DNA from: Mesorhizobium sp. M1C.F.Ca.ET.210.01.1.1
GTDB taxonomy: Bacteria; Pseudomonadota; Alphaproteobacteria; Rhizobiales; Rhizobiaceae
Reading direction: 5' to 3'
NCBI RefSeq assembly: GCF_004791585.1
Contig: NZ_SRUU01000036.1
Coordinates: 1-55,051 of the forward strand
DNA: 55,051 nucleotides
This document shows positions 7,484 through 17,708 of the stretch, piece by piece (position 1 is the stretch's first letter; every line of letters begins with the position of its first letter). The position numbers were made by a program, and so were the translations under genes. The notes below the pieces were generated by a model. That model was not told the origin of the DNA. It worked only from the letters and a program-made list of their open reading frames with translations, and did no database searches.

Positions 7484-8239
7484 TCAGCGGCCGCCGCTCA
7501 CATTCAGGATCGCGCCGGTGATATAGGAGGCCGCGTCCGACAGAAGATAGAGAACCGCGCTTGCGACCTCGTCGGCCGTGCCTGCCCGTTTCATCGGTAG
7601 CAGATCCTGCATCCGCGCCACGCGATCCGGCTGGCCGCCGGAGGCATGGATTTCGGTGTCGGTGATGCCGGGGCTGACCGCATTGACGCGGATGCCTTCC
7701 AGCGCCACCTCGCGCGCCAGCCCGATCGTCAGCGTGTCGATCGCGCCCTTGGAGGCGGCGTAGTCGACGTATTCGCCGGGCGAGCCCAGCCTGGCAGCCG
7801 CGGACGAAATGTTGACGATGGCGCCGCCCTTGCCGCCATGCCGGGTCGACATGCGCCTCACCGCCTCACGCGCGCAGAGGAAGGAGCCGACGACGTTGAT
7901 GCGCATCATGCGCTCGACCCGCTCGGCGCTCATCTCGTCGACGCGCGCCTTGGCGTCGACGATGCCGGCATTGTTGACGAAAGCGTCGAGCCGGCCGAAG
8001 GCCTTGTCCACCGTCTCGAACATCGCCGCGACATCGGCCTCGCTGTCGACATCGCCCTTGATCGCGAAGGCCTCGCCCCCCGCAGCTTCGAGTTCGGCGA
8101 CCAATGCGTCGGCAGCGGCGCGGTTGGAGACATAGTTGACCGCCACCCGATAACCGGCCTCGCTGGCCTGCCGGCAGATGGCGGCGCCGATGCCGCGGCT
8201 GCCGCCGGTGACCAGCAGCGTCTTTTTCTCCGTGCTCAT
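7484..8239 (-). CDS. Short-chain dehydrogenase/reductase, substrate unknown
   Basis: This 251-residue classical SDR has TGGSRGIG (Rossmann NAD(P) site, about 11-18), NNAGI (about 88-92), the catalytic serine in NISSAAA, YxxxK (YAASKGA) and the SDR C-terminal loop VSPGITDTEIH. An Asn-rather-than-Asp start after the second strand (VNYVSN) suggests NADPH may be preferred; that is inference. The ATG overlaps the stop of the upstream secreted ORF as ATGA. It sits between sucB and lpd in the TCA operon, so it is co-transcribed with respiration genes. Nothing links it biochemically to the complex. Confidence 0.9.
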   Translation of the reverse strand: MSTEKKTLLVTGGSRGIGAAICRQASEAGYRVAVNYVSNRAAADALVAELEAAGGEAFAIKGDVDSEADVAAMFETVDKAFGRLDAFVNNAGIVDAKARVDEMSAERVERMMRINVVGSFLCAREAVRRMSTRHGGKGGAIVNISSAAARLGSPGEYVDYAASKGAIDTLTIGLAREVALEGIRVNAVSPGITDTEIHASGGQPDRVARMQDLLPMKRAGTADEVASAVLYLLSDAASYITGAILNVSGGR

Positions 8240-8748
8240 TCCTGGCAGCCTTTCAGGGCAAAGACGTCCCATGGCATTTTCGAGAAACCGCCGGGGCCAT
8301 AGGCGGCCGACATCTGCAGCGACGGCCCGAGATCGGGGAAGACAAGGCTCTTCGGCGCGTCGGCGCCCTCGGCCGGCAGCAGGCCGACGCTGCCCTTCTC
8401 GTCGGCGCTGTAGATGACGCCTTCCCAGACCGTGCAGGCGGCAAGCTCCTCGCCGGTAACGTCGCCGGTCGGGCATTTGTACATCAGCGAGCCATGCGGC
8501 CGCCCGGCGTCGCCTTCGGTCCACATGGCGATGCCGTCGAGCACGGTATTGTTGTCGAGGATCATGCGGAATGTGTTGGTGATCGTCGCCGAGGTGCCGG
8601 TGGGCGTGAAATCGATCTCGGCGCCGCTCTTCGCCTCGCCATAGACAGCGAGCTGGATCGGGCAGGCGGCATGGGCTGCCACTGCGGCAACTACCATGCC
8701 GGCCGCGAGGGCGACAGACTTCGCGGCACCAAGCAAACGGGCTGTCAT
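8236..8748 (-). CDS. Secreted hypothetical protein in the TCA operon
   Basis: This 170-residue protein has a signal peptide at about 1-28 (hydrophobic core AAKSVALAAGMVVAAVAAHA, cleavage before ACPIQL). The mature part has four cysteines (CPI, KCPTGD, AACTVWEG and the C-terminal KGCQE), suggesting two disulfides, and is mostly beta-like. I recognise no family. GGAG precedes the ATG at 8748. An upstream ATG at 8781 would overlap sucB and bury the signal peptide, so it was not chosen. It lies 34 bp after sucB and overlaps the SDR by 4 bp. Confidence 0.75.
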   Translation of the reverse strand: MTARLLGAAKSVALAAGMVVAAVAAHAACPIQLAVYGEAKSGAEIDFTPTGTSATITNTFRMILDNNTVLDGIAMWTEGDAGRPHGSLMYKCPTGDVTGEELAACTVWEGVIYSADEKGSVGLLPAEGADAPKSLVFPDLGPSLQMSAAYGPGGFSKMPWDVFALKGCQE

Positions 8749-8782
8749 TCGTCGCTCCGGCCGCGAGCCCCCATAGGCCACC

Positions 8783-10060
8783 TTAGAGATCGAGCACCAG
8801 CCGCTCGGGATCCTCCAGGCTTTCCTTGACGCGCACCAGGAAGGTCACCGCTTCCTTGCCGTCGACGATGCGGTGGTCGTAGCTGAGTGCCAGATACATC
8901 ATCGGGCGGATGACGATCTGGCCGCCGACCACCATCGGCCGCTCCTGGATCTTGTGCATGCCGAGAATGCCGGACTGCGGCGCGTTGAGGATCGGCGTCG
9001 ACATCAGCGAGCCGTAGACGCCGCCATTCGAGATGGTGAACGTGCCGCCCTGCATGTCGGCGACCGACAGCTTGCCGTCGCGCGCGGCGAGACCCAGCCG
9101 GCCGATTTCCTTCTCGATCTCGGCGATCGACATCTGGTCGGCGTCGCGCACCACCGGCACCACCAGGCCCTTGTCGGTGCCGACGGCGACGCCGACATGG
9201 GCAAAGTTCTTGTAGATGATGTCGGTGCCGTCGATCTCGGCGTTGACCGCCGGGATCTCCTTCAGCGCGTGCGTCACCGCCTTGGTGAAGAAGCCCATGA
9301 AGCCGAGCTTCACGCCATGTTTCTTCTCGAACACATCCTTGTACTTGGCCCTGAGCGCCATCACCGCGCTCATGTCCACCTCGTTGAAGGTGGTGAGCAT
9401 GGCGGCGGTCGACTGCGCCTCCTTGAGGCGGCGCGCGATCGTCTGCCTGAGCTTGGTCATGCGCACGCGCTCCTCGCGCGAGGCGTCGTCGGCCGTCGAC
9501 GGCGCGCGGGCTGCGATCGGCGCAGGCGTCGCCCTCGGCGCCTCGGCCGGCTGCGAGGGCGCGCCCTTGGCGATGGCGTCGAGCACGTCGCCCTTCAGCA
9601 CCTGGCCGCGCTTGCCCGAGCCCGACAGCTGGTCGACCGCAAGATTGTGCTCTGCGATCAGCTTGGCCGCGGCGGGCGCCGGCGGCATGCTGCGCGGCTC
9701 GATCGCGCCGCCGTCACCCGCCATCTCGGCGGTTTCAGCCGCGGCCTGCTTGACCGTGGATGCGGCGTCCGGGCTGGAGGCCTGTGCCACCGCCTGCGGC
9801 TTTGTCGCCGGCGCTGCCGCGCCGCCTGCCGAAATCGAGCCGAGCAGCGCGCCGACATTGACCGTCTCGCCTTCCTTGACCGTGATCTCGGCCAGCGTCC
9901 CGGCGCCCGCAGCAGGTACCTCCACCGTCACCTTGTCGGTTTCGAGCTCGACCAGCGGCTCATCGGCGGCGATCGCGTCGCCGACCTTCTTGAACCACTT
10001 GCCGACGGTCGCCTCGGTGACGGATTCGCCGAGAGTGGGGACGCGGATTTCGGTAGCCAT
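8783..10060 (-). CDS. sucB: 2-oxoglutarate dehydrogenase E2, dihydrolipoyllysine succinyltransferase
   Basis: This is a 425-residue protein. The lipoyl domain spans 1-77 with the lipoylated K43 in ETDKVTVEVPA. An Ala/Pro/Gln-rich linker follows, then a peripheral-subunit-binding domain near 120-160 (AAAKLIAEHNLAVDQLSGSGKRGQVLKGDV, here cited only for its position), another Ala/Pro linker, and the acyltransferase core from about 190. The catalytic DHRIVDG is at 395-401 with H396. It forms the core of the 2-oxoglutarate dehydrogenase complex, transferring succinyl groups from E1 to CoA. The start ATERVPTLGES-like N-terminus is normal, and the gene follows sucA by 47 bp. Confidence 0.97.
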   Translation of the reverse strand: MATEIRVPTLGESVTEATVGKWFKKVGDAIAADEPLVELETDKVTVEVPAAGAGTLAEITVKEGETVNVGALLGSISAGGAAAPATKPQAVAQASSPDAASTVKQAAAETAEMAGDGGAIEPRSMPPAPAAAKLIAEHNLAVDQLSGSGKRGQVLKGDVLDAIAKGAPSQPAEAPRATPAPIAARAPSTADDASREERVRMTKLRQTIARRLKEAQSTAAMLTTFNEVDMSAVMALRAKYKDVFEKKHGVKLGFMGFFTKAVTHALKEIPAVNAEIDGTDIIYKNFAHVGVAVGTDKGLVVPVVRDADQMSIAEIEKEIGRLGLAARDGKLSVADMQGGTFTISNGGVYGSLMSTPILNAPQSGILGMHKIQERPMVVGGQIVIRPMMYLALSYDHRIVDGKEAVTFLVRVKESLEDPERLVLDL

Positions 10061-10107
10061 TGTGCCTGTCCGTTCTTCTCTTCTTGAGGTCTGTTGGTCC
10101 GGTCTGC

Positions 10108-13095
10108 TTATTCACCAAGCGCGTCGTCGAGCAAGGCGGCGAGCTGGCTGAGATGCTTCGACATCAGGCCGGTCGCCGGCGAGGCCGAGGCAGGCCGGCC
10201 GGTGTAGCGCACCCGCTGGTGCTTGGCGTCGATATGCGCCAGCACCCATTCGAGATAGGGATCGATGAACGACCAGGCGCCCATGTTCTTGGGCTCCTCC
10301 TGGCACCACACCATCTCGGCGTTGCGGAAGCGCGACAGTTCGGTGATCAGCGCCTTGGCCGGGAACGGATAGAGCTGTTCGACGCGCAGCAGATAGATGT
10401 CGTTGATGCCGCGCTTCTCGCGCTCCTCGTAGAGGTCGTAATAGACCTTGCCCGAGCACAGCACGACGCGGCGGATCTTGGAATCCTTGACCAGCTTGAT
10501 GGGCTGGTCGGGCAGAAGCTGCGCGTCGTCCCACAACAGCCGGTGGAACGAGCTTTCGCCCGACATTTCCGGCAGCGTCGACACCGCCCGCTTGTGGCGC
10601 AGCAGCGACTTCGGCGTCATCAGGATCAGCGGCTTGCGGAAATCGCGCTTCAGCTGCCGGCGCAGGATGTGGAAATAGTTGGCCGGCGTGGTGACGTTGG
10701 CGACCTGCATGTTGTCCTCGGCGCAGAGCTGCAGGAAGCGCTCGAGGCGCGCCGACGAGTGCTCCGGCCCCTGGCCCTCATAGCCGTGCGGCAGCAGGCA
10801 GACCAGGCCCGACATTCTCAGCCACTTGCGCTCGCCCGACGAGATGAACTGGTCGAACACGACCTGCGCGCCGTTGGCGAAATCGCCGAACTGCGCTTCC
10901 CAGAGCGTCAGCGCCTTGGGCTCGGCAAGGCTGTAGCCGTATTCGAAGCCGAGCACCGCTTCTTCCGACAGCATCGAGTTGATGACCTCGTAGCCGGCCT
11001 GCGCCGCCGACAGATTGTTGAGCGGGATGTAGCGGTTCTCGTCGCGCTGGTCGTAGAGCACGGAATGGCGCTGCGAGAAGGTGCCGCGTTCCGAATCCTG
11101 GCCGGACAGCCGGATCGGATTGCCGTCGAGCAGGATGGCGCCGAAGGCCAGCGCCTCGGCGGTCGACCAGTCGATGCCTTCGCCGGATTCGATCGCCTGG
11201 CGCCGGTTCTCGAGGAAGCGCAGGATCGTCTTGTGCGCCTCGAAATCCTTCGGCACCTCGGTCAGCTTCTTGCCGATCTCCTTCAGCGTGCGCACCGGCA
11301 CGGCTGTCTTGCCTCGCCGCTGTTCGTCCTGGTTGTCGGCGGTTCGCAGGCCCGACCAGGCGCCGTCCAGCCAGTCGGCCTTGTTCGGCTTGTAGGACTG
11401 GCCGACTTCAAATTCCTGCTCCAGATGCGCGCGCCAGTCGGCCCGCATCTTGTCGACTTCGGCCTGGGTGATGTGGCCTTCGGCGATCAGCCGGTCGGCA
11501 TAGACCTGCACCACCGTCTTATGGGTGCGGATGTTGCGGTACATGATCGGCTGCGTGAACGCCGGCTCATCGCCCTCATTGTGGCCGAAGCGGCGATAGC
11601 AGAACATGTCCACCACAACCGGCTTGTGGAACTTCATGCGGAACTCGGTCGCGACCTTCGCGGCATGCACCACCGCTTCCGGATCGTCGCCGTTGACGTG
11701 GAAGATCGGGGCCTCGATCATCTTGGCCACATCCGACGGATAGGGCGACGAGCGCGAGAAGCGCGGATTGGTGGTGAAGCCGATCTGGTTGTTGATGATG
11801 AAATGCAGCGTGCCGGCGACGCGATGGCCGCGCAGGCCGGACAGCCCGAACATCTCGGCGATCACGCCCTGACCGGCGAAGGCAGCGTCGCCGTGCAGCA
11901 GCATCGGCATCACCTTGGCGCGTTCGGAAAGCGGCACGATCTCGCCGCGCTCGCGCCCGGCGAGCTGGTCCTGCTTGGCGCGCGCCTTGCCCATCACGAC
12001 AGGGTCGACGATTTCCAGATGCGAGGGGTTGGCCGTCAGCGACAGGTGCACCTTGTTGCCGTCGAACTCGCGGTCCGACGAGGCGCCGAGATGGTACTTC
12101 ACGTCGCCCGAGCCCTCGACGTCGTCAGGCGCGGCCGAGCCGCCCTTGAACTCGTGGAAGATGGCGCGGTGCGGCTTGGCCATCACCTGGGAAAGCACGT
12201 TGAGGCGGCCGCGATGCGCCATGCCGAGCACGGCCTCCTTCAGGCCGAGCTGGCCGCCGCGCTTGATGATCTGCTCCAGCGCCGGGATCAGCGACTCGCC
12301 GCCGTCGAGGCCGAAGCGCTTGGTGCCCTTGTACTTGACGTCGATATACTGCTCGAAACCCTCCGCCTCGACCAGCTTCGCCAGGATCGCCTTCTTGCCG
12401 GTGGCGGTGAAGGTGATCTCCTTGTCTGCGCCCTCGATGCGCGCCTGGATCCACGCCTTCTCTTCCGGATCGGAGATGTGCATGAACTCGACGCCGAGGG
12501 TCGAGCAATAGGTGCGGGTGAGAATGTCCAACATCTGCCGGATGGTTCCGAACTCGAGCCCCAGCACATTGTCGAGGAAGATCGGCCGATCGTAGTCGGC
12601 CGCGGTGAAGCCGTAATTCTCCGGCGACAGCTCGTTATAGTCCTCGAGCGGATTGGCGATGCCGAGCGGATCGAGTTTGGCGTGCAGATGGCCGCGCATG
12701 CGGTAGGCGCGGATCATCATGATGGCGCGCACGGAATCGCGCGTTGCCTGATGCACGTCGGCGTCGGAAAGCACCGCGCCATTAACGACCGCCTTCTCCT
12801 TCACCTTCTTTTCGATGTGCTTCTCGATCAGGCCCCAATTGCCGTCGAGCGCCGAGACCAGCTCGCCATTGGCCTGCATCGGCCAGGAGGGCTTCGCCCA
12901 GGAGGCGCCCCTGGCGTTCTTGCGCACATCCCCGGCATCGTCCTTCAACGCCGCGAAGAAATCCTGCCATTCCGGATCGACCGAGGCCGGGTTGTCCTCA
13001 TAGGCGGCATAGAGCGCGTCGATATAGTCGGCATTGCCGCCATAGAGGAACGAGGTGAGCGAGAACTGGTCGTTGGCCTGATCTTGTCTTGCCAT
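10108..13095 (-). CDS. sucA: 2-oxoglutarate dehydrogenase E1 component
   Basis: This 995-residue thiamine-diphosphate enzyme decarboxylates 2-oxoglutarate and succinylates the lipoyl group of SucB. The N-terminus has the E2-binding segment (TSFLYGGNADYIDALY). Next come SPENYGFTAADYDRP, HRGRLNVL, the ThDP motif region HGDAAFAGQGVIAEMFGLSGL...HFIINNQIGFTTNP, RRFGHNEGDEP, and in the C-terminal half LLPHGYEGQGPEHSS-type and EEPKNMGAW motifs. A GGAGCC/GGCTCC hairpin lies between the nearest purine-rich site and the ATG, which may affect translation. A long open frame on the other strand is a codon-bias shadow. Confidence 0.97.
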   Translation of the reverse strand: MARQDQANDQFSLTSFLYGGNADYIDALYAAYEDNPASVDPEWQDFFAALKDDAGDVRKNARGASWAKPSWPMQANGELVSALDGNWGLIEKHIEKKVKEKAVVNGAVLSDADVHQATRDSVRAIMMIRAYRMRGHLHAKLDPLGIANPLEDYNELSPENYGFTAADYDRPIFLDNVLGLEFGTIRQMLDILTRTYCSTLGVEFMHISDPEEKAWIQARIEGADKEITFTATGKKAILAKLVEAEGFEQYIDVKYKGTKRFGLDGGESLIPALEQIIKRGGQLGLKEAVLGMAHRGRLNVLSQVMAKPHRAIFHEFKGGSAAPDDVEGSGDVKYHLGASSDREFDGNKVHLSLTANPSHLEIVDPVVMGKARAKQDQLAGRERGEIVPLSERAKVMPMLLHGDAAFAGQGVIAEMFGLSGLRGHRVAGTLHFIINNQIGFTTNPRFSRSSPYPSDVAKMIEAPIFHVNGDDPEAVVHAAKVATEFRMKFHKPVVVDMFCYRRFGHNEGDEPAFTQPIMYRNIRTHKTVVQVYADRLIAEGHITQAEVDKMRADWRAHLEQEFEVGQSYKPNKADWLDGAWSGLRTADNQDEQRRGKTAVPVRTLKEIGKKLTEVPKDFEAHKTILRFLENRRQAIESGEGIDWSTAEALAFGAILLDGNPIRLSGQDSERGTFSQRHSVLYDQRDENRYIPLNNLSAAQAGYEVINSMLSEEAVLGFEYGYSLAEPKALTLWEAQFGDFANGAQVVFDQFISSGERKWLRMSGLVCLLPHGYEGQGPEHSSARLERFLQLCAEDNMQVANVTTPANYFHILRRQLKRDFRKPLILMTPKSLLRHKRAVSTLPEMSGESSFHRLLWDDAQLLPDQPIKLVKDSKIRRVVLCSGKVYYDLYEEREKRGINDIYLLRVEQLYPFPAKALITELSRFRNAEMVWCQEEPKNMGAWSFIDPYLEWVLAHIDAKHQRVRYTGRPASASPATGLMSKHLSQLAALLDDALGE

Positions 13096-13131
13096 TTTCG
13101 TCTGCGGAGCCTGGCTCCGTCTCCTTTTGTG

Positions 13132-13221
13132 GAAGGGAGTAGGAGAGTAAGGCAGTAGGGGAATAGGGCTTTTTTGCCGCCGATCTTTCCCAGCTGTCCT
13201 ACCCCCTTACTTCCCTACTCC
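13132..13221. repeat. Inverted repeat of short GGGAGTAG-type units between sucD and sucA
   Basis: GGAAGGGAGTAGGAGAGTAAGG (13132-13152, shown here only to its repeating purine-rich units of 6-8 bp) faces its inverse at 13197-13221, with a T-rich loop. It fills most of the 126-bp gap inside the operon and could form a long stem in the mRNA. The same style recurs at 23533-23593. Confidence 0.7.
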
Positions 13222-14124
13222 TTAACCCTTGATCGCCTCGACCAGCGTCGTGCCCAGCCGCGCCGGCGACGGCGAAACCTTGATGCCAGCCGATTCCATC
13301 GCCGCGATCTTGTCTTCCGCGCCGCCCTTGCCGCCGGAGATCACCGCGCCCGCATGGCCCATGGTGCGGCCTGCCGGCGCGGTGCGCCCGGCGATGAAGC
13401 CCGCCATCGGTTTCCTGCGGCCACGCTTGGCCTCGTCCTTGAGGAACTGCGCGGCATCTTCCTCGGCCGAGCCGCCGATCTCGCCGATCATGATGATCGA
13501 CTTGGTCTCGTCGTCGGCGAGGAACATCTCCAGCACGTCGATGAACTCGGTGCCCTTGACCGGATCGCCGCCGATGCCGACCGCGGTGGTCTGGCCGAGG
13601 CCGACATTGGTGGTCTGGAAGACTGCCTCATAGGTAAGCGTTCCCGAGCGCGAAACAACGCCGACCGAGCCCTTGCGGAAGATGTTGCCGGGCATGATGC
13701 CGATCTTGCATTCGTCGGGCGTCAGCACGCCTGGGCAGTTCGGGCCGATCAGCCGCGAGGTGGAACGGTCGAGCCGGGCCTTGACCTTGACCATGTCCAT
13801 CACCGGGATGCCTTCGGTGATGCACACGATCAGCGGGATCTCGGCCTCGATCGCCTCGATGATGGCCTCGCCGGCGCCCGCCGGCGGCACATAGATGACG
13901 GAGGCGTTGGCACCGGTCTTTTCCTTGCCCTCGGCGACCGTGGCGAAGATCGGCAGGGTCTCGCCCTTCGCGCCGGTCCAGGTCTCGCCGCCCTTCTTGG
14001 GATGGATGCCGCCCACCATCTTGGTGCCGTGATAGGCCAGCGCCTGCTCGGTATGGAACGTGCCGGTCTTGCCGGTCAGACCCTGGACCAGCACCTTGGT
14101 GTTCTTGTCGACGAGAATGGACAT
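13222..14124 (-). CDS. sucD: Succinyl-CoA synthetase alpha subunit
   Basis: This 300-residue subunit binds CoA in its N-terminal Rossmann domain (VLVQGLTGKTGTFHT, 11-24) and carries the phosphohistidine H257 in GHAGAVISGGKG. NCPGVLTPDECKIGIMPG and EIGGSAEEDAA are the usual central motifs. With SucC it couples succinyl-CoA hydrolysis to nucleoside triphosphate formation. Unusually it does not directly follow sucC; three small genes intervene, the nearest ending 12 bp upstream. Downstream lies a repeat-filled gap before sucA. Confidence 0.98.
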   Translation of the reverse strand: MSILVDKNTKVLVQGLTGKTGTFHTEQALAYHGTKMVGGIHPKKGGETWTGAKGETLPIFATVAEGKEKTGANASVIYVPPAGAGEAIIEAIEAEIPLIVCITEGIPVMDMVKVKARLDRSTSRLIGPNCPGVLTPDECKIGIMPGNIFRKGSVGVVSRSGTLTYEAVFQTTNVGLGQTTAVGIGGDPVKGTEFIDVLEMFLADDETKSIIMIGEIGGSAEEDAAQFLKDEAKRGRRKPMAGFIAGRTAPAGRTMGHAGAVISGGKGGAEDKIAAMESAGIKVSPSPARLGTTLVEAIKG

Positions 14125-14136
14125 CGCGGCCCTTTT

Positions 14137-14634
14137 CTAAAAACCGTTGATCGAGGAAGGCGAGACGCGCCGGTAGAGCCCGCTCACCATGTCTTGCCAG
14201 GCATCGCTGCCGGCGGGCTTGAACTGCAATTGCATGCGGTAGGTGTCAGTGTCGTCAAAGCCGTAAGTCACGCGCGCGGCGCCGCGCGGCGACGACCGTT
14301 CGAGAACCAATTCCTTCTCATTCCAGGTGCCGGTGGCAGGCGAGGCCGGCACAAACCCCATCGAATCGAACTGATGCATGGTGACGAGGCTGTTCTGCTG
14401 GTCGAAGCCGAACACATTGTGCGCGCCGAATGAGACCGTGCCGTCGCGACGCTGGCGGTAACGCTGCACCACGAACAGGCCGCCGAACTCAGGCTGCGCC
14501 AGCACTTCCGCAGTCGCCATGCCGGCATCGGTCCACTGCGCGGCCGCCACCTCTTCCTCGCCACGCCACGCGCCGACCAGCGCCTGCAGGCGCTGGTGAC
14601 CGGTCGACAATGAGGAGAATGGCGCCGCGTTCAT
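14137..14634 (-). CDS. DUF1579-family protein
   Basis: This 165-residue soluble protein has HQRLQALVGAWRGEE at 13-27 (the family start, a GxW motif), then EVLAQPEFGGLFVVQRYRQ, MHQFDSMG and the repeated beta-strand pattern of a lipocalin-like barrel. DUF1579 proteins have no proven reaction. There is no signal peptide. It is the third of three small genes between sucC and sucD, 2 bp after the cupin gene and 12 bp before sucD, so it is surely co-transcribed with the TCA genes. Confidence 0.82.
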   Translation of the reverse strand: MNAAPFSSLSTGHQRLQALVGAWRGEEEVAAAQWTDAGMATAEVLAQPEFGGLFVVQRYRQRRDGTVSFGAHNVFGFDQQNSLVTMHQFDSMGFVPASPATGTWNEKELVLERSSPRGAARVTYGFDDTDTYRMQLQFKPAGSDAWQDMVSGLYRRVSPSSINGF

Positions 14635-14636
14635 GG

Positions 14637-15008
14637 TCAGAGCCGCTTCAGATCGGTGACGGTCAGGTCGCTCTTGGCGTTGCCGGTGTTGAGCGTCGTC
14701 GCCGGCTCGAACATCAGCACCACCGGTTCGGCGGTCAGCGAACGCGGCCGGTGCTCGACGCCGCGCGGCACGACGATGAAATCGCCCTCGCCGAGCTCGA
14801 CCGGCCCGTCGCGGAAATCGATGGCGATCCTGCCGCGCAGCACGAGGAAAGCCTCGTCCTCGTTGTCATGCGCGTGCCAATCGAAGACCTCGCCGAACTT
14901 GGCGACCTTGGCCTGGCTGTCGTTGACGTCGCCGGCGATATGCGGATCGAAGACCTTGGCGATCTTCGCGTCCGCCGCCTCGACCAGGTTTATCTTGCGC
15001 GGAGGCAT
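14637..15008 (-). CDS. Single-domain cupin protein
   Basis: This 123-residue protein is one cupin barrel. Cupin motif 1 is visible around residues 45-60: HAHDNEDEAFLVLRG, with two His and one Glu as metal ligands. Motif 2 is GDFIVVPRGVEHRP, with the last His. Such small cupins bind Fe, Mn or Zn and range from isomerases to dioxygenases; the substrate cannot be told. It ends 2 bp before the DUF1579 gene and begins 1 bp after the small membrane ORF, inside the sucC-sucD interval. Confidence 0.9.
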   Translation of the reverse strand: MPPRKINLVEAADAKIAKVFDPHIAGDVNDSQAKVAKFGEVFDWHAHDNEDEAFLVLRGRIAIDFRDGPVELGEGDFIVVPRGVEHRPRSLTAEPVVLMFEPATTLNTGNAKSDLTVTDLKRL

Positions 15009-15009
15009 C

Positions 15010-15243
15010 CTATGACCTCCGCACTTGAAGGTCTGACTTCAGGTCGCGCAGCACGGCTACAATTTCTCGATTCGTCTCGACGAGTTCACGAATAGCGGTC
15101 GCGTTATCGTGGCCGGCGAGTTCCCGGGCTCGCACATATTGTTTTAGCGTGACAAGGCCCCAGATCCAGATCACCAAAAAAACCGCCAGCGGCAACCAGG
15201 CGATGATGTATCCGAGCACGCTTTGCGTGGCATCCTGTTCCAC
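15010..15243 (-). CDS. Small membrane-anchored hypothetical protein
   Basis: This 77-residue protein has one transmembrane helix near residues 10-32 (YIIAWLPLAVFLVIWIWGL) followed by a cytoplasmic or periplasmic amphipathic, probably coiled-coil tail (ELVETNREIVAVLRDLKSDL). No known family. Base composition is lower in GC than the flanking suc genes, and it has more AT-ending codons. It follows sucC by 55 bp and is followed at once by the cupin gene, suggesting the three small genes arrived together. Confidence 0.75.
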   Translation of the reverse strand: MEQDATQSVLGYIIAWLPLAVFLVIWIWGLVTLKQYVRARELAGHDNATAIRELVETNREIVAVLRDLKSDLQVRRS

Positions 15244-15298
15244 CTGTGTTCTCCAGCTCAGTTCACGCCGAGAGCCATGGTCGTCCGTGCGCGCTGCC

Positions 15299-16492
<1,194 letters not shown>

Positions 16493-16514
16493 GCGCTTGG
16501 TCTCCGGAGACGGG

Positions 16515-17483
16515 TTACTTGCCGGCGAGATGCGGGGCGATCTTGGTGCAGGCCTCGGTGAGACCCTGGACGGCCGCCACCGAATTGTCGAACATCTTCT
16601 GCTCTGCCTTCGAGAGGTCGATCTCGATGACGCGCTCGACGCCGCCGGCGCCGATCACCACCGGAACGCCGACATAGGTGCCCTTCACGCCATACTGACC
16701 GGACAGATGCGCGGCGCAAGGCAGCACGCGCTTCTTGTCCTTGAGGTAGGATTCGGCCATGGCGATGGCCGAGGCAGCCGGGGCGTAGTAGGCCGAGCCG
16801 GTCTTCAGCAAGCCGACGATCTCGGCGCCGCCGTCGCGGGTGCGCTGCACGATCTGGTCGAGCTTTTCCTTCGAGGTCCAGCCCATCTTGACGAGGTCGG
16901 GCAGCGGGATGCCCGACACCGTCGAATAGCGGATCATCGGCACCATCGAGTCACCATGGCCGCCGAGCACGAAAGCGGTGACGTCCTCGACCGAGACCTT
17001 GAACTCTTCGGCCAGGAAGTAGCGGAAGCGGGCGCTGTCGAGCACGCCGGCCATGCCCACGACATGGCTGGTCGGCAGGCCGGAGAATTTCTGCAGCGCC
17101 CAGACCATGGCATCGAGCGGATTGGTGATGCAGATGACGAAGGCCTTCGGCGCGTATTTCTTGAGACCCGCGCCGACCTGTTCCATGACCTTGAGGTTGA
17201 TGCCCAGAAGATCGTCGCGGCTCATGCCGGGCTTGCGCGGCACGCCGGCGGTGACGATGCACACATCCGCGCCCTCGATGCCGGCATAGTCGTTGACGCC
17301 GGTGAGCCTGGAGTCGAACCCGTCGACCGGCGACGACTGCGCGATGTCGAGACCTTTGCCCTGCGGAATGCCCTCGGCGATATCGAACAGAACCACGTCG
17401 CCGAGGTCCTTGAGGCCGATCATATGGGCGAGCGTGCCGCCGATCATGCCCGAGCCGATGAGCGCTATCTTGTTGCGTGCCAT
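16515..17483 (-). CDS. mdh: Malate dehydrogenase (NAD-dependent, LDH-like)
   Basis: This 322-residue protein has the dinucleotide-binding GSGMIGG at 10-16 with D34 selecting NAD, the mobile substrate loop GVPRKPGMSRDD at 80-91 with its substrate-binding arginines, NPLD, and the catalytic H176 in GGHGDSM. It interconverts malate and oxaloacetate. I chose the ATG at 17483, giving the normal MARNKIALIGSG start; 35 further in-frame codons upstream look non-coding. It is the first gene of the TCA operon, so the operon promoter should lie in 17484-17708, where I see AT-rich stretches but no certain motif. Confidence 0.98.
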   Translation of the reverse strand: MARNKIALIGSGMIGGTLAHMIGLKDLGDVVLFDIAEGIPQGKGLDIAQSSPVDGFDSRLTGVNDYAGIEGADVCIVTAGVPRKPGMSRDDLLGINLKVMEQVGAGLKKYAPKAFVICITNPLDAMVWALQKFSGLPTSHVVGMAGVLDSARFRYFLAEEFKVSVEDVTAFVLGGHGDSMVPMIRYSTVSGIPLPDLVKMGWTSKEKLDQIVQRTRDGGAEIVGLLKTGSAYYAPAASAIAMAESYLKDKKRVLPCAAHLSGQYGVKGTYVGVPVVIGAGGVERVIEIDLSKAEQKMFDNSVAAVQGLTEACTKIAPHLAGK

Positions 17484-17708
17484 GTCAGGATGTTTTCCCT
17501 TGTGTGTGACCGTGCTCCAAATCCTTGCAGACTTGATGACGGCGTCGAGGAGGCTGGAAGAGGACCCGCGAGATTTCGCCGCACCCAATAGCTCCGGCGT
17601 GGAAGAAATTCAAACGATTATTTTGTATCCAGTGTTTTCAATCGGTTAGATGGTTTGGGATTTACGTAAACGTCAAAGTTATTGAGCCAACTGAGGAAAA
17701 TTTACACG

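Noticed and set aside
10060..13158. A 1032-codon open frame on the strand opposite sucA
   Set aside because: It is a mirror of the high-GC codon pattern of sucA, lacks family motifs, and has extreme His/Arg/Asp use. The sucA reading explains all of it.
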